54,434 bases of DNA from Halorubrum tebenquichense DSM 14210 (GCF_000337415.1 NZ_AOJD01000024.1:20925-75358), one strand, 5' to 3'. Positions 33,770-42,237 are shown, counted from the stretch's first letter. Notes: a model not told the origin generated them from the letters alone. Program-made: numbers and translations.

Positions 33770-34945
33770 CTACAACAGGACGGCACTGGCGGCGTATGCG
33801 AGCGCGAACGAGAGGACGAACGACCCGGTCCACGCGCCGAGTGTCACGCCGATCTTCCGCGCGTCGACGGCGTTTCGACCACCGATCGCCGCCCCGCTCC
33901 CGATGATCGCGCTCACGACGATCTCGTTGAACGAGACGGGGACGCCGAGCAGGACGGCAAGCTGTGCGATGAGGAACGACGGGACGAGCGCCGAGATGGC
34001 GCGCCGCGGCCCCAGCGACGAGTAGTCCTGCGCGAGCGACTTGATCATCCTGGGAGCCCCCATCCAGGAACCCGCGAGCATCCCGAGGCCGCCGCCGACC
34101 AGCACCGCGACTGTCGACACCGTCTCGATCTCCTCAAGAAGCGGGATCAGCGGTCCGACCGCGAGGCCGACCTGGCTGCCGCCCGCGGAGAACGCGACGA
34201 GCGAACCGAGCGCCAGCAGCACGCGCTGGAGGCCCCCGCGTCGATCGCGGCCGACGTCCCACCGGACCACGGCGGCGACTGCGGCGGCCGCACCGACGGT
34301 AACGAACACGGCCGACGCGGTCCCGTCGGCGGCCAGGACTTGCTGCCCGGTTTCTCGGACGGTCCCGGCCGAGCCCCTCCCCCCGAGGAAACTGAACTCG
34401 ATGTTCACGAGGACGGCCGTGACGAGGCCGACGAGAACGGGTATACTGTACCGTTCGGGAACGTCCGGCCGCGGGAGGACGCTCGCGCTGGCGTACGCGA
34501 TTCCCCCGCCGACGAACGGCGTCAGCACCCAGACGGCCGCGATCTGCTGGTACTTCGACCAGACCGGCGTCCCGCCGAGCGCGAGGCCGACGCCGATGAC
34601 GGCACCGGTCACCGTGAACGCGGTCGCGATCGGATACCCCGTCACGATGCCGACCGCCATCAGCCCCGCACCTAACACCAGCACGAGGATGACGCCGGCG
34701 ACGGGCATGCTCATTCCGCCGACGAGCCCGCTTCCGACGGCCTCCGAGACGTTTCCGCCCTGTGTAACGGCACCGGCGAACCCGAAGACACCGACCAAGA
34801 GGGCGGCTCGCATCGTCCCGATGGCGTTAGCGCCGACGGCGGGCGCGAACGGAGTCGCACCGCTCGACCCGGCACCGATGACCCACGCCATGAACAGGCT
34901 GGCAAGCGCTGCCCCGATGAAGAGGGCGATGAGAGCGGGATCCAT
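33770..34945 (-). CDS. PiT-family anion permease, possibly sulfate
   Basis: This 391-residue membrane protein has about ten helices and the two family repeats of PiT permeases: FAPAVGANAIGTMRAALLVG and VSFNEIVVSAIIGSGAAIGGRNAVDARK. PiT proteins carry phosphate, but a branch (CysP type) carries sulfate or thiosulfate. The canonical GANDVAN of phosphate carriers reads GANAIGT here, with Asp lost, and the gene is last in an operon of sulfur genes. I therefore favour a sulfur oxyanion. It starts 23 bases after the YeeE gene. Confidence 0.72.
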   Translation of the reverse strand: MDPALIALFIGAALASLFMAWVIGAGSSGATPFAPAVGANAIGTMRAALLVGVFGFAGAVTQGGNVSEAVGSGLVGGMSMPVAGVILVLVLGAGLMAVGIVTGYPIATAFTVTGAVIGVGLALGGTPVWSKYQQIAAVWVLTPFVGGGIAYASASVLPRPDVPERYSIPVLVGLVTAVLVNIEFSFLGGRGSAGTVRETGQQVLAADGTASAVFVTVGAAAAVAAVVRWDVGRDRRGGLQRVLLALGSLVAFSAGGSQVGLAVGPLIPLLEEIETVSTVAVLVGGGLGMLAGSWMGAPRMIKSLAQDYSSLGPRRAISALVPSFLIAQLAVLLGVPVSFNEIVVSAIIGSGAAIGGRNAVDARKIGVTLGAWTGSFVLSFALAYAASAVLL

Positions 34946-34968
34946 TGAAATGGGAAAGAGGGGAGAAG

Positions 34969-35427
34969 TTAGTCTGCGCCCGCCGCGGCGGCGTCGCGGG
35001 CTTCGCTGCGGCTCCGCCAGTACCCCTGCGCGTACGCGCCGAGGAACATCCCGGCGAGCGCCCAGAGGATAGTGATGTTGCCGACGCCGAGGCTCGCGTA
35101 CGCGGCACCCGGACAGATGCCGGAGAGCCCCCAGCCGACGCCGAAGACGGCACCCCCGACGAGGACATTCCGGTCGAACGGCTTCAGCCGCCGCTCGTAG
35201 GGGGTGCCGGTGAGCGGCGCGGCGTCCCGAATCCGGGGGAGCAGCGCGAACGCCACACCGGAGACGATTGCGGCACCGAACATCACGAACGGCAGGCCGA
35301 GGTCGTCGAACTGAAGGAAGTTCAACACGACCTCCGGGCGAGCCATGTGGCTGAACCCGAGCCCGAACCCGAATATCAGCCCGCCGACGAAGATCAGCGG
35401 CTTGAACAGCGGATGCCGGTCCGCCAC
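34969..35427 (-). CDS. YeeE/YedE transporter half, second
   Basis: This 152-residue membrane protein has about four helices with GFGLGFSHMARPEVVLNFL, VGWGLSGICPGAAYASLG and a Cys in the SGICPGA loop. This matches one half of YeeE/YedE transporters, which take up thiosulfate in bacteria using Cys residues. The start is GTG 35427, overlapping the previous stop by one base (TAGTG). A longer reading frame upstream is only the shadow of the first half. The two halves together would form one transporter. Confidence 0.85.
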   Translation of the reverse strand: MADRHPLFKPLIFVGGLIFGFGLGFSHMARPEVVLNFLQFDDLGLPFVMFGAAIVSGVAFALLPRIRDAAPLTGTPYERRLKPFDRNVLVGGAVFGVGWGLSGICPGAAYASLGVGNITILWALAGMFLGAYAQGYWRSRSEARDAAAAGAD

Positions 35428-35984
35428 TACGGGCTCACCCCCAGCGCGGCGACGACCTGTGCCGTCCCGATCGCCACCGTCAGGAACGTCAGCACGCCGA
35501 CGATCGAGGTCTTCGACGCGGAGCCGACCCCGCAGACGCCGTGACCGGACGTACACCCCTTGCCGATCCGGGTGCCGATCCCGACGAGGATCCCGCCGGA
35601 GAACAGCCGCCACGGCTGGACGTCGGTGGTCCAGAGCGTGACGCCGGCGACCTCGTATAGCTGTCCGGTGGATCCGGGTTCGTATAGGGAGGTCGTCACC
35701 GCGCCGGACTGGACCGTGGCCGCGAACGCGAGCGCGCCCAGGACGATGCCGGCCGTGAACACGAGCCGCCAGTCCCGCGAGCCGACGTACCGCTGAAACC
35801 GGGACTGGCCGGAGACGTACGACAGCGTCGACTCGAGGAACGTGCTCGCCCCGGCGGGGATACCGGTCCCGACGTAGATGACGACGGTCCCGAGGCCGAC
35901 GAGGAGCCCGCCGACGGCGTACCGGCTGACCCCGTTGGGGAACAGCTCGGCGACAGCCTGAAGCAGTACTGGGTCAGCGACCAT
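35427..35984 (-). CDS. YeeE/YedE transporter half, first
   Basis: This 185-residue membrane protein with about five helices carries GIPAGASTFLES and IGKGCTSGHGVCG, the conserved Cys-bearing motif of YeeE/YedE thiosulfate transporters. It starts eight bases after the rhodanese-hydrolase stop and is coupled to the second half. The pair matches the split organisation common in prokaryotes. Substrate is inferred from the family: thiosulfate or a persulfide donor. Confidence 0.87.
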   Translation of the reverse strand: MVADPVLLQAVAELFPNGVSRYAVGGLLVGLGTVVIYVGTGIPAGASTFLESTLSYVSGQSRFQRYVGSRDWRLVFTAGIVLGALAFAATVQSGAVTTSLYEPGSTGQLYEVAGVTLWTTDVQPWRLFSGGILVGIGTRIGKGCTSGHGVCGVGSASKTSIVGVLTFLTVAIGTAQVVAALGVSP

Positions 35985-35992
35985 TTGCGTCG

Positions 35993-37186
35993 TCAGTCAC
36001 CCGCGAGCGACTCCTGGCTCGCCGCGCAGTTGTTGGGGCCGAGTTCGAGGGTGAACGCCTCCTCGTCGTCGACGGCGTTCTGTCCGAGGTTCGTCGCGAT
36101 GATCTCCTCGTAGTTGGCCGGCCGCGGCGGCATGTCCGAGAGGATCAGGTCGACGAAGTCGTCCTCGGCCATCGTGAGCGCGTCCATCTCCTCGACCAGC
36201 GCTCCGATGGGCGCGGTGTAGGTGCCGTCGGCGGCGGGCTCCGCGGCGTCGCTGAAGTGCGCGCCGCCGATCAGGGTGTCGTCAGGCAGCGTGAGGATGC
36301 GCTCCCGTAGGGACTCGTAGAGCATGCGCGCGGCGTCCGGCGCGCCGTCGTCGCCCTCCTCCAAGTCGGGGCGGGCGACGCTCTCGACGAACAGCCCGTC
36401 GCCGGTCGCGAGGAGGCTCTCGTCGACGAGGTACGAGGTCATCCCGGTCGTGTGGCCGGGCGTGTGGACGGCCTCGATCGTCGCGTCGCCGACCTCGAAG
36501 GCGTCGCCGTCCGCGGCCGTGGTCAGCTGGTCGGCGTAGGTGACGCCGCGGTCGACGGCGGCCTCGGGGATGACGCCCTCGACGCCTTCCGCGTCGAGGT
36601 CGCGAACGCCCGAGATGTGGTCGGCGTGGACGTGGGTGTCCAGCGCGTACCGAAGGTCGACACCGAGGTCGTCAGCGTCCGCGAGGTAACGGTCGGTGAA
36701 CGCCCGCAGCGGGTCGATGATCGCGGCCTCGCCGTCGTCGCAGAGGAGGTAGCCGAGACAGCCCGAGGAGGGGCGCTGGTACTGGAGGAGCGTGCCCGCG
36801 CCGTCGTAGTCGGTGACTTCGACGGTCTCGTAGATGCTCGCCCAGCCGTTCATGCCGTCCTCGAGGTGGTCGACCTCGTACCCGCGTTCCGCGAGCGTGC
36901 CCGCGACGTACTCGCTGGCTCCGCCCTTCGCACACAGGACGGTCACCTCGCGGTCGTCGGGAATCCGGGCGAGGACGTCCTCGTCGATGTCGTCCTCGAG
37001 GAACTCGAAGTACGGCACGTTGATCGACGTGACGTTCTCGCCGTCGATGCGCCACTCCTCGTAGTCCGACGACATGCGTGCGTCGAGGAGGGTGACATCC
37101 TCGCCGGCGTCGATACGGTCCTTCAGCGTTTCCGGCTCGACCGACGCGACTTCGACGTCAGGAGTCGGGAAGTCATCAGCGTCCAT
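35993..37186 (-). CDS. rhodanese-metallo-beta-lactamase fusion (persulfide dioxygenase-like)
   Basis: This 397-residue protein fuses two sulfur enzymes. Residues 1-120 form a rhodanese with VTLLDARMSSDYEEWRI and VLCAKGGASEYVA, whose Cys is the sulfur acceptor. The rest is an ETHE1-type metallo-hydrolase: THVHADHISG, HTPGHTTGM and LATGDGLF give the metal ligands. Persulfide dioxygenases oxidise glutathione persulfide to sulfite; in this organism the thiol carrier would differ. The order (rhodanese first) is opposite to some bacterial fusions. ATG 37186 is chosen; TTG 37195 is a weak alternative. It leads the YeeE-YeeE-PiT operon. Confidence 0.85.
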   Translation of the reverse strand: MDADDFPTPDVEVASVEPETLKDRIDAGEDVTLLDARMSSDYEEWRIDGENVTSINVPYFEFLEDDIDEDVLARIPDDREVTVLCAKGGASEYVAGTLAERGYEVDHLEDGMNGWASIYETVEVTDYDGAGTLLQYQRPSSGCLGYLLCDDGEAAIIDPLRAFTDRYLADADDLGVDLRYALDTHVHADHISGVRDLDAEGVEGVIPEAAVDRGVTYADQLTTAADGDAFEVGDATIEAVHTPGHTTGMTSYLVDESLLATGDGLFVESVARPDLEEGDDGAPDAARMLYESLRERILTLPDDTLIGGAHFSDAAEPAADGTYTAPIGALVEEMDALTMAEDDFVDLILSDMPPRPANYEEIIATNLGQNAVDDEEAFTLELGPNNCAASQESLAGD

Positions 37187-37232
37187 GTTGTGCAACCACT
37201 TCTACCGGCCGGATGTACAAAAGGATTCCCAT

Positions 37233-37257
37233 AGTATTCCCCTAGACGAACAATACT
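37233..37257. promoter_or_regulatory. inverted AGTATT...AATACT element before persulfide operon
   Basis: AGTATT (37233-37238) and AATACT (37252-37257) form an inverted pair with 13 bases between. The right arm extends to ACAATACT (37250-37257). The near arm is 47-52 bases upstream of the start. Confidence 0.55.
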
Positions 37258-37390
37258 GCTAGATAGGGAATGTACCAGAGACGCCATTTTATGCCGTTTT
37301 AATGGTGTCAGGAGCGTTGTACGGGACATCTATCCCACATAGGAGTTTGTAGTAAGCACAAGAACCGACAATCTTTTACTCGGTTGGTGG

Positions 37391-37399
37391 GTATTGTGC
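37391..37399. promoter_or_regulatory. GTATTGTGC element before tusA
   Basis: This copy of the shared element lies 33-41 bases before the tusA ATG at 37432. TGTAGTA and CACAAG occur 37-43 bases further upstream (37348-37362), resembling the cobN/chelatase promoter. Confidence 0.45.
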
Positions 37400-37431
37400 G
37401 ACAGCTCCAATACAGACGGAGCAGACAACCA

Positions 37432-37677
37432 ATGAGTGCTGAATACGACATCGCGGAGACGCTCGACGTGAAGGGTGCATCGTGTCCCATGCCTGTGGTG
37501 AAGACGAAAGGCGCGATCGACGACCTCGCCGCCGGTGAGATCCTCGAGGTGCTGGCGACGGACTCCGGCAGTATGAGCGACATCGACGGCTGGGCGGCCG
37601 GCACTGCGGGCGTCGAGCTCGTCGAGCAGGAGGAAGGCGACGACGTGTACAAACACTACGTGCGCAAGACGGAGTAA
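37432..37677 (+). CDS. TusA-family sulfur carrier, first copy
   Basis: This 81-residue protein has the TusA signature LDVKGASCPMPVVKTK with the persulfide-carrying Cys. TusA proteins relay sulfane sulfur between rhodanese, DsrE and acceptors. ATG 37432 is preferred over upstream GTG 37384, which would add a basic tail with no homology. The dsrE gene follows after two bases. Confidence 0.9.
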   Translation: MSAEYDIAETLDVKGASCPMPVVKTKGAIDDLAAGEILEVLATDSGSMSDIDGWAAGTAGVELVEQEEGDDVYKHYVRKTE

Positions 37678-37679
37678 CG

Positions 37680-38249
37680 ATGAGCACGGACACGCCCGAC
37701 GCGCCGACCGACGACGCTCCCTCGCGTGCGGAGCTGGCCGCCCGCGTCGACGAGCTGGAGGACGCGCTCGCGGAGGCCACCGGTGACGACGGCAAGAAGA
37801 TGAGCATCATCGCGACGAAGGGGACGCTGGACATGGCGTATCCCCCGCTCATCCTCGCCAGCACCGCCGCCGCGTTCGGTTACGAAGTGACCGTCTTCCA
37901 CACGTTCTGGGGGCTCGACATCCTCCACGAGGAGCGCTCGAAGCGCCTCAAGCTCAGCTCCGTCGGTAACCCCAACATGCCCCTGCCGAACGCCGTCGCG
38001 GCGCTCCCGGGCATGGACCGCGTGACGACGAGGATGATGGAGAAGAGGATCGCGGACAACGACACCGCCTCTATCGAGGAGCTGCTGGAGACGAGCCTCG
38101 ACATGGGCGTGGAGTTCCAGGCCTGTCAGATGACCATCGACCTGATGGACTACGACGAGGACGACTTCTACGACGGCGTCACCACGGGCGTCGGCGCGGC
38201 GACGGCCCTCCAAGACATGGCCGACGCCGACATCCAGCTCCTGGTCTGA
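37680..38249 (+). CDS. DsrE/DsrF family sulfur relay protein
   Basis: This 189-residue protein begins with a charged coiled-coil-like segment (RAELAARVDELEDALAEA). The DsrE fold follows: MSIIATKGTLDMAYPPLILAS, VTVFHTFWGLDIL and a Cys in VEFQACQMTIDLM, which matches the DsrE2 type. The membrane helices seen in some DsrE2 proteins are not visible. It is co-transcribed with TusA; the pair would pass sulfur in the persulfide pathway. Confidence 0.87.
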   Translation: MSTDTPDAPTDDAPSRAELAARVDELEDALAEATGDDGKKMSIIATKGTLDMAYPPLILASTAAAFGYEVTVFHTFWGLDILHEERSKRLKLSSVGNPNMPLPNAVAALPGMDRVTTRMMEKRIADNDTASIEELLETSLDMGVEFQACQMTIDLMDYDEDDFYDGVTTGVGAATALQDMADADIQLLV

Positions 38250-38269
38250 CCTCCGTTGAACGGACTCAA

Positions 38270-38477
38270 GAATCAGATTTTCCCGGGTCGTCGAGGCCGT
38301 CCCAGAGGCGGGGGAGGTCGAGCCGGTCACGCTCGATCCGCGCTGGTCGAGGTCGCCGACCCGAATACGGTAGAACCGTCGGTCGAGGGTTCGACGGCGT
38401 CTGACCCCGAGACTCGAATCGAGTGTCGCGGTCGCGACGCCCTCGTCGACGACAACAGTCGCGTACAGTCCGACTGA
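38270..38477 (+). pseudogene. frameshifted HalOD1-like domain remnant
   Basis: One frame reads RVVEAVPEAGEVEPVTLDP (from about 38284) and, after a shift near 38340, another frame continues LVEVADPNTVEPSVEGS, then TRIECRGRDALVDDNSRV before a stop at 38477. Joined, this resembles the haloarchaeal output domain HalOD1. It has no start signal and is broken, so it is probably decaying. The rest of the gap up to 38599 holds nothing I can name. Confidence 0.4.
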
Positions 38478-38599
38478 AGCAGACGAAACGTCCCTCCGGT
38501 AGCGGTACCTCAGACGGACCCTCCAGCAGCGGCTTTCGGTTTCAACGAGTAGGCCGGAGAGACTGTCGTAGGGGGAATCAGCGGGGAACGGTGATTGCG

Positions 38600-39718
38600 T
38601 CAGTTCCACTCCGAGTCGAGTGCGTCCAGCAGCCGCTCGGTCTCTGCGCGAGTGTTGACGGCGTGGACCGACGCGCGGACGGCGTTCGGCGTCGGCAGGG
38701 CCCGAACGACGATCCCCTCCGACGCGAGTCGGTCGACCGTCTCTCCGGGGTCGTCCACGTCGACTGTCACGAGTCCGGACTCGGGGGCCGCCGGGCTGAG
38801 AAGCCGGTCGTCGGGAATTCCGTCGGCCACCCGGCCGGCCAATTCCTGACTCCGGGCGGCGATGCGGTCGACTCCGACTTCATCTATCGCCTCGATGGCT
38901 TCCGCTAGGGCGACGTGCGGGGCCGGGTTGGCCGAGCCGACCTCGAATCGTCGGGCACCGGCCGCAAACTCGTAGGGATCCGCGGTCGGCGTCTCGACGC
39001 TTCGGTACCCGACCGTCGCGGGTCGCAGGGAGTCAGCAGCTGTCCGGTCGACGTAGAGAAAGCCGCCGCCCCACAGCCCCAGCAGCCACTTGTGCCCGGC
39101 CGCCGCGACGGCGTCCGCCCCCCACTCGCCGACATCGAGGGGAAGCTGTCCCGGCACCTGTACGGCGTCGACGAGCGCGAACGCGCCGGCTTCATGCGCG
39201 ATGTCCACGAGATCGGCGACGGGCAGCCGGGTGCCGTGCGTCCAGGTCACGGCGCTGAAACAGGCCAGGCGCGCGTCGGCGACCGCCTCGGCGAAGGCGT
39301 CTCGGTCGACGCGGCCGTCCTCCGTCTCGACGACGCGAACCTCGACGCCCTCCTGTTCTAGGCGTTGCCACGGGAGCGTCCCGGCCGGGTGTTCGAGATC
39401 GGTGCGTACAACCGTATCGCCGGGCTCCCAGTCGACGGCGGTCGCGACGGCGTTGACGCCCGCGGTGGTGCTCTCCGTGAGCGCAATCTCGTCGGCGTCC
39501 GCACCGACGAAGGCGGCGACGCGCTCTCGAACGCGGTCATAGGTGTCGAACGCCAGCTCGTACGGGTCGTTTCGCGTACTCGTTTCGTACTCGTGTGACC
39601 GTACGAATTCGTCGGCAGCCTCGACGACGTACCGCGGGCTCGGCCCGTGGGCACCGAAGTTCAGGTAGACGTCCTCGTGTAAGGCGGGCGTGTCGGCGCG
39701 AAGTTCTCTCGGGGTCAT
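38600..39718 (-). CDS. class V aminotransferase, desulfurase-like without catalytic Cys
   Basis: This 372-residue PLP enzyme has ALTESTTAGVNAVA, FALVDAVQVPGQLPLDV and AAGHKWLLG, in which Lys binds PLP. It looks like the cysteine desulfurase/selenocysteine lyase group. The C-terminal loop that carries the catalytic Cys in SufS/IscS here reads LPTPNAVRASVHAVNT, with no Cys. It may therefore be an epimerase, lyase or aminotransferase rather than a desulfurase. The neighbours deal with sulfur relay. A thioredoxin-like gene lies 15 bases upstream in the same direction, so they probably share an operon. Confidence 0.8.
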   Translation of the reverse strand: MTPRELRADTPALHEDVYLNFGAHGPSPRYVVEAADEFVRSHEYETSTRNDPYELAFDTYDRVRERVAAFVGADADEIALTESTTAGVNAVATAVDWEPGDTVVRTDLEHPAGTLPWQRLEQEGVEVRVVETEDGRVDRDAFAEAVADARLACFSAVTWTHGTRLPVADLVDIAHEAGAFALVDAVQVPGQLPLDVGEWGADAVAAAGHKWLLGLWGGGFLYVDRTAADSLRPATVGYRSVETPTADPYEFAAGARRFEVGSANPAPHVALAEAIEAIDEVGVDRIAARSQELAGRVADGIPDDRLLSPAAPESGLVTVDVDDPGETVDRLASEGIVVRALPTPNAVRASVHAVNTRAETERLLDALDSEWN

Positions 39719-39733
39719 TTCGTTGTCGGTGAG

Positions 39734-39985
39734 TTAGTCCCGATACCGGGCGAACAGTTCGCGAAGGGCCCGTTCGTTCTGGCCGCCTCGGAGCTGTTTC
39801 TCCGGTTGCCCGTCGACGGACTGGACGGACGTGGGCGCGCTCTGGGCACCGAACTCGACGGCGATTTCGAGATTCGATTCGATGTCGATCGTCAGGACCG
39901 TCGCGTCGGCGTCTTCGACGACCGTTTCGAGATCGGCGTCATCCAGCGAAATCGCGCGGCCCATCTCCGCTGTTCGTGTTGCCAT
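39734..39985 (-). CDS. thioredoxin-like protein lacking the active-site segment
   Basis: This 83-residue protein aligns with the thioredoxin at 30067 but lacks about 30 internal residues. ATVLTIDIESNLEIAVEFG corresponds to the join of VVLADF... and KVDVDANQQLATAYG, and the whole WCGPC helix is gone. The cis-Pro loop (SAPTSVQS) and C-terminal helix (ERALRELFARY) remain. The frame is open and it has a good promoter: TATA-like CTATTAACTATC plus a GTATTGT element. It is therefore probably expressed, either as a non-redox binding protein or as a decaying copy. Confidence 0.7.
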   Translation of the reverse strand: MATRTAEMGRAISLDDADLETVVEDADATVLTIDIESNLEIAVEFGAQSAPTSVQSVDGQPEKQLRGGQNERALRELFARYRD

Positions 39986-40031
39986 TATCGGATCCTGCGT
40001 CCCTGATAGTTAATAGTCTTGGGTTTTCTAC

Positions 40032-40038
40032 ACAATAC
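40032..40038. promoter_or_regulatory. GTATTGT element before thioredoxin-like gene
   Basis: ACAATAC on the plus strand, GTATTGT on the gene strand, 47-53 bases upstream of ATG 39985 and about 20 bases upstream of the TATA box. Confidence 0.5.
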
Positions 40039-40101
40039 AGTTGAGGGGCGAGTTGACTCCCGTGGGTATCGAGTGGGAGGGCGTGAAACGGACAGCGGCC
40101 G

Positions 40102-40728
40102 CTAACGCGACTCCGCGCCGGAGTGCTCGCGGCCGATGGCGCTCGCGAGCGCCAACAGGTAGCCCAGTCCGTACTGGACGTCTGAATCCCGTAATCCGCG
40201 GAGCAGACCGACCGCACCGACCTGCTCGGGGGCGTTCCGCTCCGCCTCCCCGACGCCCTCTAGGAGCGTCTCGATGCCGTCGCGAGTGTCGTCGTCCGCG
40301 GCCGTCTGCGCGACTTCGCCGACGGCGGCACCGGTGCCGGCCAGCGACGCGACCATCTCGTCGTCGAGCGCCGCCGTTGCCAGCGATCCGATCCCCGCGA
40401 GTTCGGCAAGTTCGTCGAGTGCGCCGCTCCGCTGGAGCGTGACCAGCGTGTCGAGGGCCTCGCGCAGTTCGTCGCCGTTCTCCCCGACCGTCTCGGCCAG
40501 TGCCACGGTCTCGTCCGTCGCGAGGCCGTCGGCGGACTCGGCGAGCGTCGACCCCGTGGCCGAGAGCTCGCGGACCATCTCGTCGTCGAGCGCGCTCTCG
40601 CCCAGCGAGATCACGTCCAGTAGCTCGTTGACTGCGCCGAGGTGTTCAACGAACTCGGCGACAGCTTCGGGGTTCTCTTCGATTGCTACCTCCAGCTCGG
40701 ACTGGTCGGGATTCTGCGGTTCGGACAT
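40102..40728 (-). CDS. DUF1641 family protein
   Basis: This 208-residue, Ala/Glu/Leu-rich helical protein has repeats such as ALDDEMVRELSATGSTLAES and ALDDEMVASLAGTGAAVGEV, typical of DUF1641. The family is often encoded next to sulfide:quinone oxidoreductases or formate dehydrogenases and may anchor or regulate them. Here it begins two bases after the SQR-like gene in the TusA-SQR-DUF1641 operon. There are no Cys and no membrane helix. Function unknown. Confidence 0.8.
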   Translation of the reverse strand: MSEPQNPDQSELEVAIEENPEAVAEFVEHLGAVNELLDVISLGESALDDEMVRELSATGSTLAESADGLATDETVALAETVGENGDELREALDTLVTLQRSGALDELAELAGIGSLATAALDDEMVASLAGTGAAVGEVAQTAADDDTRDGIETLLEGVGEAERNAPEQVGAVGLLRGLRDSDVQYGLGYLLALASAIGREHSGAESR

Positions 40729-40730
40729 GA

Positions 40731-41876
40731 TCAGAGCAGACCTCGTGCGGTCAGCCAGTACGACTCGTTGTACGCCAGCTTCGACCAGTGGAGTTTCTCC
40801 GAGGGCGGTGCCGGCGACGGCGGATTCTCGTAGTCGAACTCCACGAACGACGCCGCGTCCATCCCCGTCTCGATGAAGCACAGCGTCTTCCCGTCGTAGG
40901 TCGCCGTCGCCGGGCGGCCGCGAATCTCGCTGGCGAGGCGCTGGCCGACGACGCCGGCCTGGTAGTGCGCGACGCTGCCCGCGTTCGGGACGCCGGTGTC
41001 GGCGGTGTCGCCGAGCGCGTAGACGTTCTCGGCGGCCTCGGCCTCCAGCGTGCGCCTGTCGACGTCGACCCAGCCGTCGTCGCCGAGCCCCGCCTCCTCG
41101 ATGAGGTCGACGCCGGCGTGCGGCGGGATCGCCACGAGGAGATCGTACTCGAGCTCGGTCCCCTCCATCGACGTGATGGTCTCCGCCTCGGGGTCGATCG
41201 CCTCGGCGTTGAAGAACGTCTCCGTTCGGATGTCCCGTTCCTCCATGAGGGGGCGAGCCCACTCGGCGATGTGGGGGTTGCCGTGGACACGCTGGATCGG
41301 ATACGTGTACGTGATATCGACGTCTTCCCGGAGGCCGCGCTCGCGGAGCCAATCGTCGGCCATGAAGACGAATTCAAGCGGGGCGGCCGGACACATGTGG
41401 GGCGTCCCGATGACGCTCAACACGAGGTCGCCGTCGGTGAACGCCAGCAGCTCGTCGCGCAGGTCGGTCGCGCCCGACTCGCTGTAGTAGTCGTGACCGG
41501 CCTCCGCGAGGCCCGGAATTCGGTCGGGCTCCAGCGTCGACCCGGTCGCCAGCACGAGGTGGTCGTAGCCGACTGGCGGCGAGTTCCCGCGGAACCGGAG
41601 CCGCCGGGCCTCGGTGTCGATGTCGGATACGCGGTCGATCCGGAGGTCGATCGCGTCGTCGACGAGGTCGTCGAGCGCGCGACGACCGTCGCCGAGCTCG
41701 CGCTGGCCGAACGGCACGTACAGCCAGACAGGCTTGTAAACGTGGTCGGGGTCGTCGTTGACCAGCGTGACGCGGACGTCGCCGGCGTCCAGTTCGGGTT
41801 CGAGTCGGTCGGCGAGGTCGTTCGCGAGGACGGTCCCCCCGGTCCCGCCGCCGACGATAACGACGTGCTCGGTCAT
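40731..41876 (-). CDS. sulfide:quinone oxidoreductase-like flavoprotein
   Basis: This 381-residue FAD protein has VVIVGGGTGGTVLANDL (FAD-binding GxGxxG), LVLATGSTLEPDRIPGL, the second Rossmann strand LVLSVIGTPHMCPAAPLE, and VYALGDTADTGVPNAGSVA. The TPHMCPAAPLE segment, with Cys, and the C-terminal YNESYWLTARG fit the SQR family, which oxidises sulfide or persulfide and reduces quinone at the membrane face. Only some of the classic redox Cys are obvious, so its exact substrate is open. It is coupled to TusA upstream by an ATGA overlap. Confidence 0.83.
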   Translation of the reverse strand: MTEHVVIVGGGTGGTVLANDLADRLEPELDAGDVRVTLVNDDPDHVYKPVWLYVPFGQRELGDGRRALDDLVDDAIDLRIDRVSDIDTEARRLRFRGNSPPVGYDHLVLATGSTLEPDRIPGLAEAGHDYYSESGATDLRDELLAFTDGDLVLSVIGTPHMCPAAPLEFVFMADDWLRERGLREDVDITYTYPIQRVHGNPHIAEWARPLMEERDIRTETFFNAEAIDPEAETITSMEGTELEYDLLVAIPPHAGVDLIEEAGLGDDGWVDVDRRTLEAEAAENVYALGDTADTGVPNAGSVAHYQAGVVGQRLASEIRGRPATATYDGKTLCFIETGMDAASFVEFDYENPPSPAPPSEKLHWSKLAYNESYWLTARGLL

Positions 41877-42109
41877 GCTTTCTCCACGTAGAACGCGTTG
41901 TGGTCGTCGAGCTCTTCGACCGCGAGCAGTTCGTTACCGGCCTCCTCGGCCCACTCGGGAACGTCGGTGAGCGACTGGTCGGTGTCGCTCAGCAGTCGGA
42001 TCACGTCCCCCGACTCGGCGCTTCGAATCCTTCCGATGAGGTCCATGAGCGGGCCGGGACACGCTGCGCCTCTGGCGTCGACGGTGTCGTCGGGCTCGAT
42101 ATCAGTCAT
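41873..42109 (-). CDS. TusA-family sulfur carrier, second copy
   Basis: This 78-residue protein has VDARGAACPGPLMDLIGRI, the TusA motif with the catalytic Cys. It is a distinct paralogue of the copy at 37432 (CPGP instead of CPMP). It is the first gene of the operon with the SQR-like flavoprotein and DUF1641, so it could take sulfur from sulfide oxidation. Confidence 0.9.
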   Translation of the reverse strand: MTDIEPDDTVDARGAACPGPLMDLIGRIRSAESGDVIRLLSDTDQSLTDVPEWAEEAGNELLAVEELDDHNAFYVEKA

Positions 42110-42148
42110 AGGGGGCTCACGGGAGGCAGTTGGAACGGCCCGGTATTA

Positions 42149-42155
42149 GTATTGT
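42149..42155. promoter_or_regulatory. GTATTGT element before second tusA
   Basis: GTATTGT on the plus strand, thus reversed relative to the leftward gene and to most other copies. It is 40-46 bases before ATG 42109 and touches the TATA-like CTAATACC. Confidence 0.45.
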
Positions 42156-42237
42156 GCCAAGATTCCAAGATTCAGAAATTCTACGAGGGCCGAGTGGCCG
42201 GCCGAGAGACGGTCTCGAAATCGGAGAGGAGGAGCGG

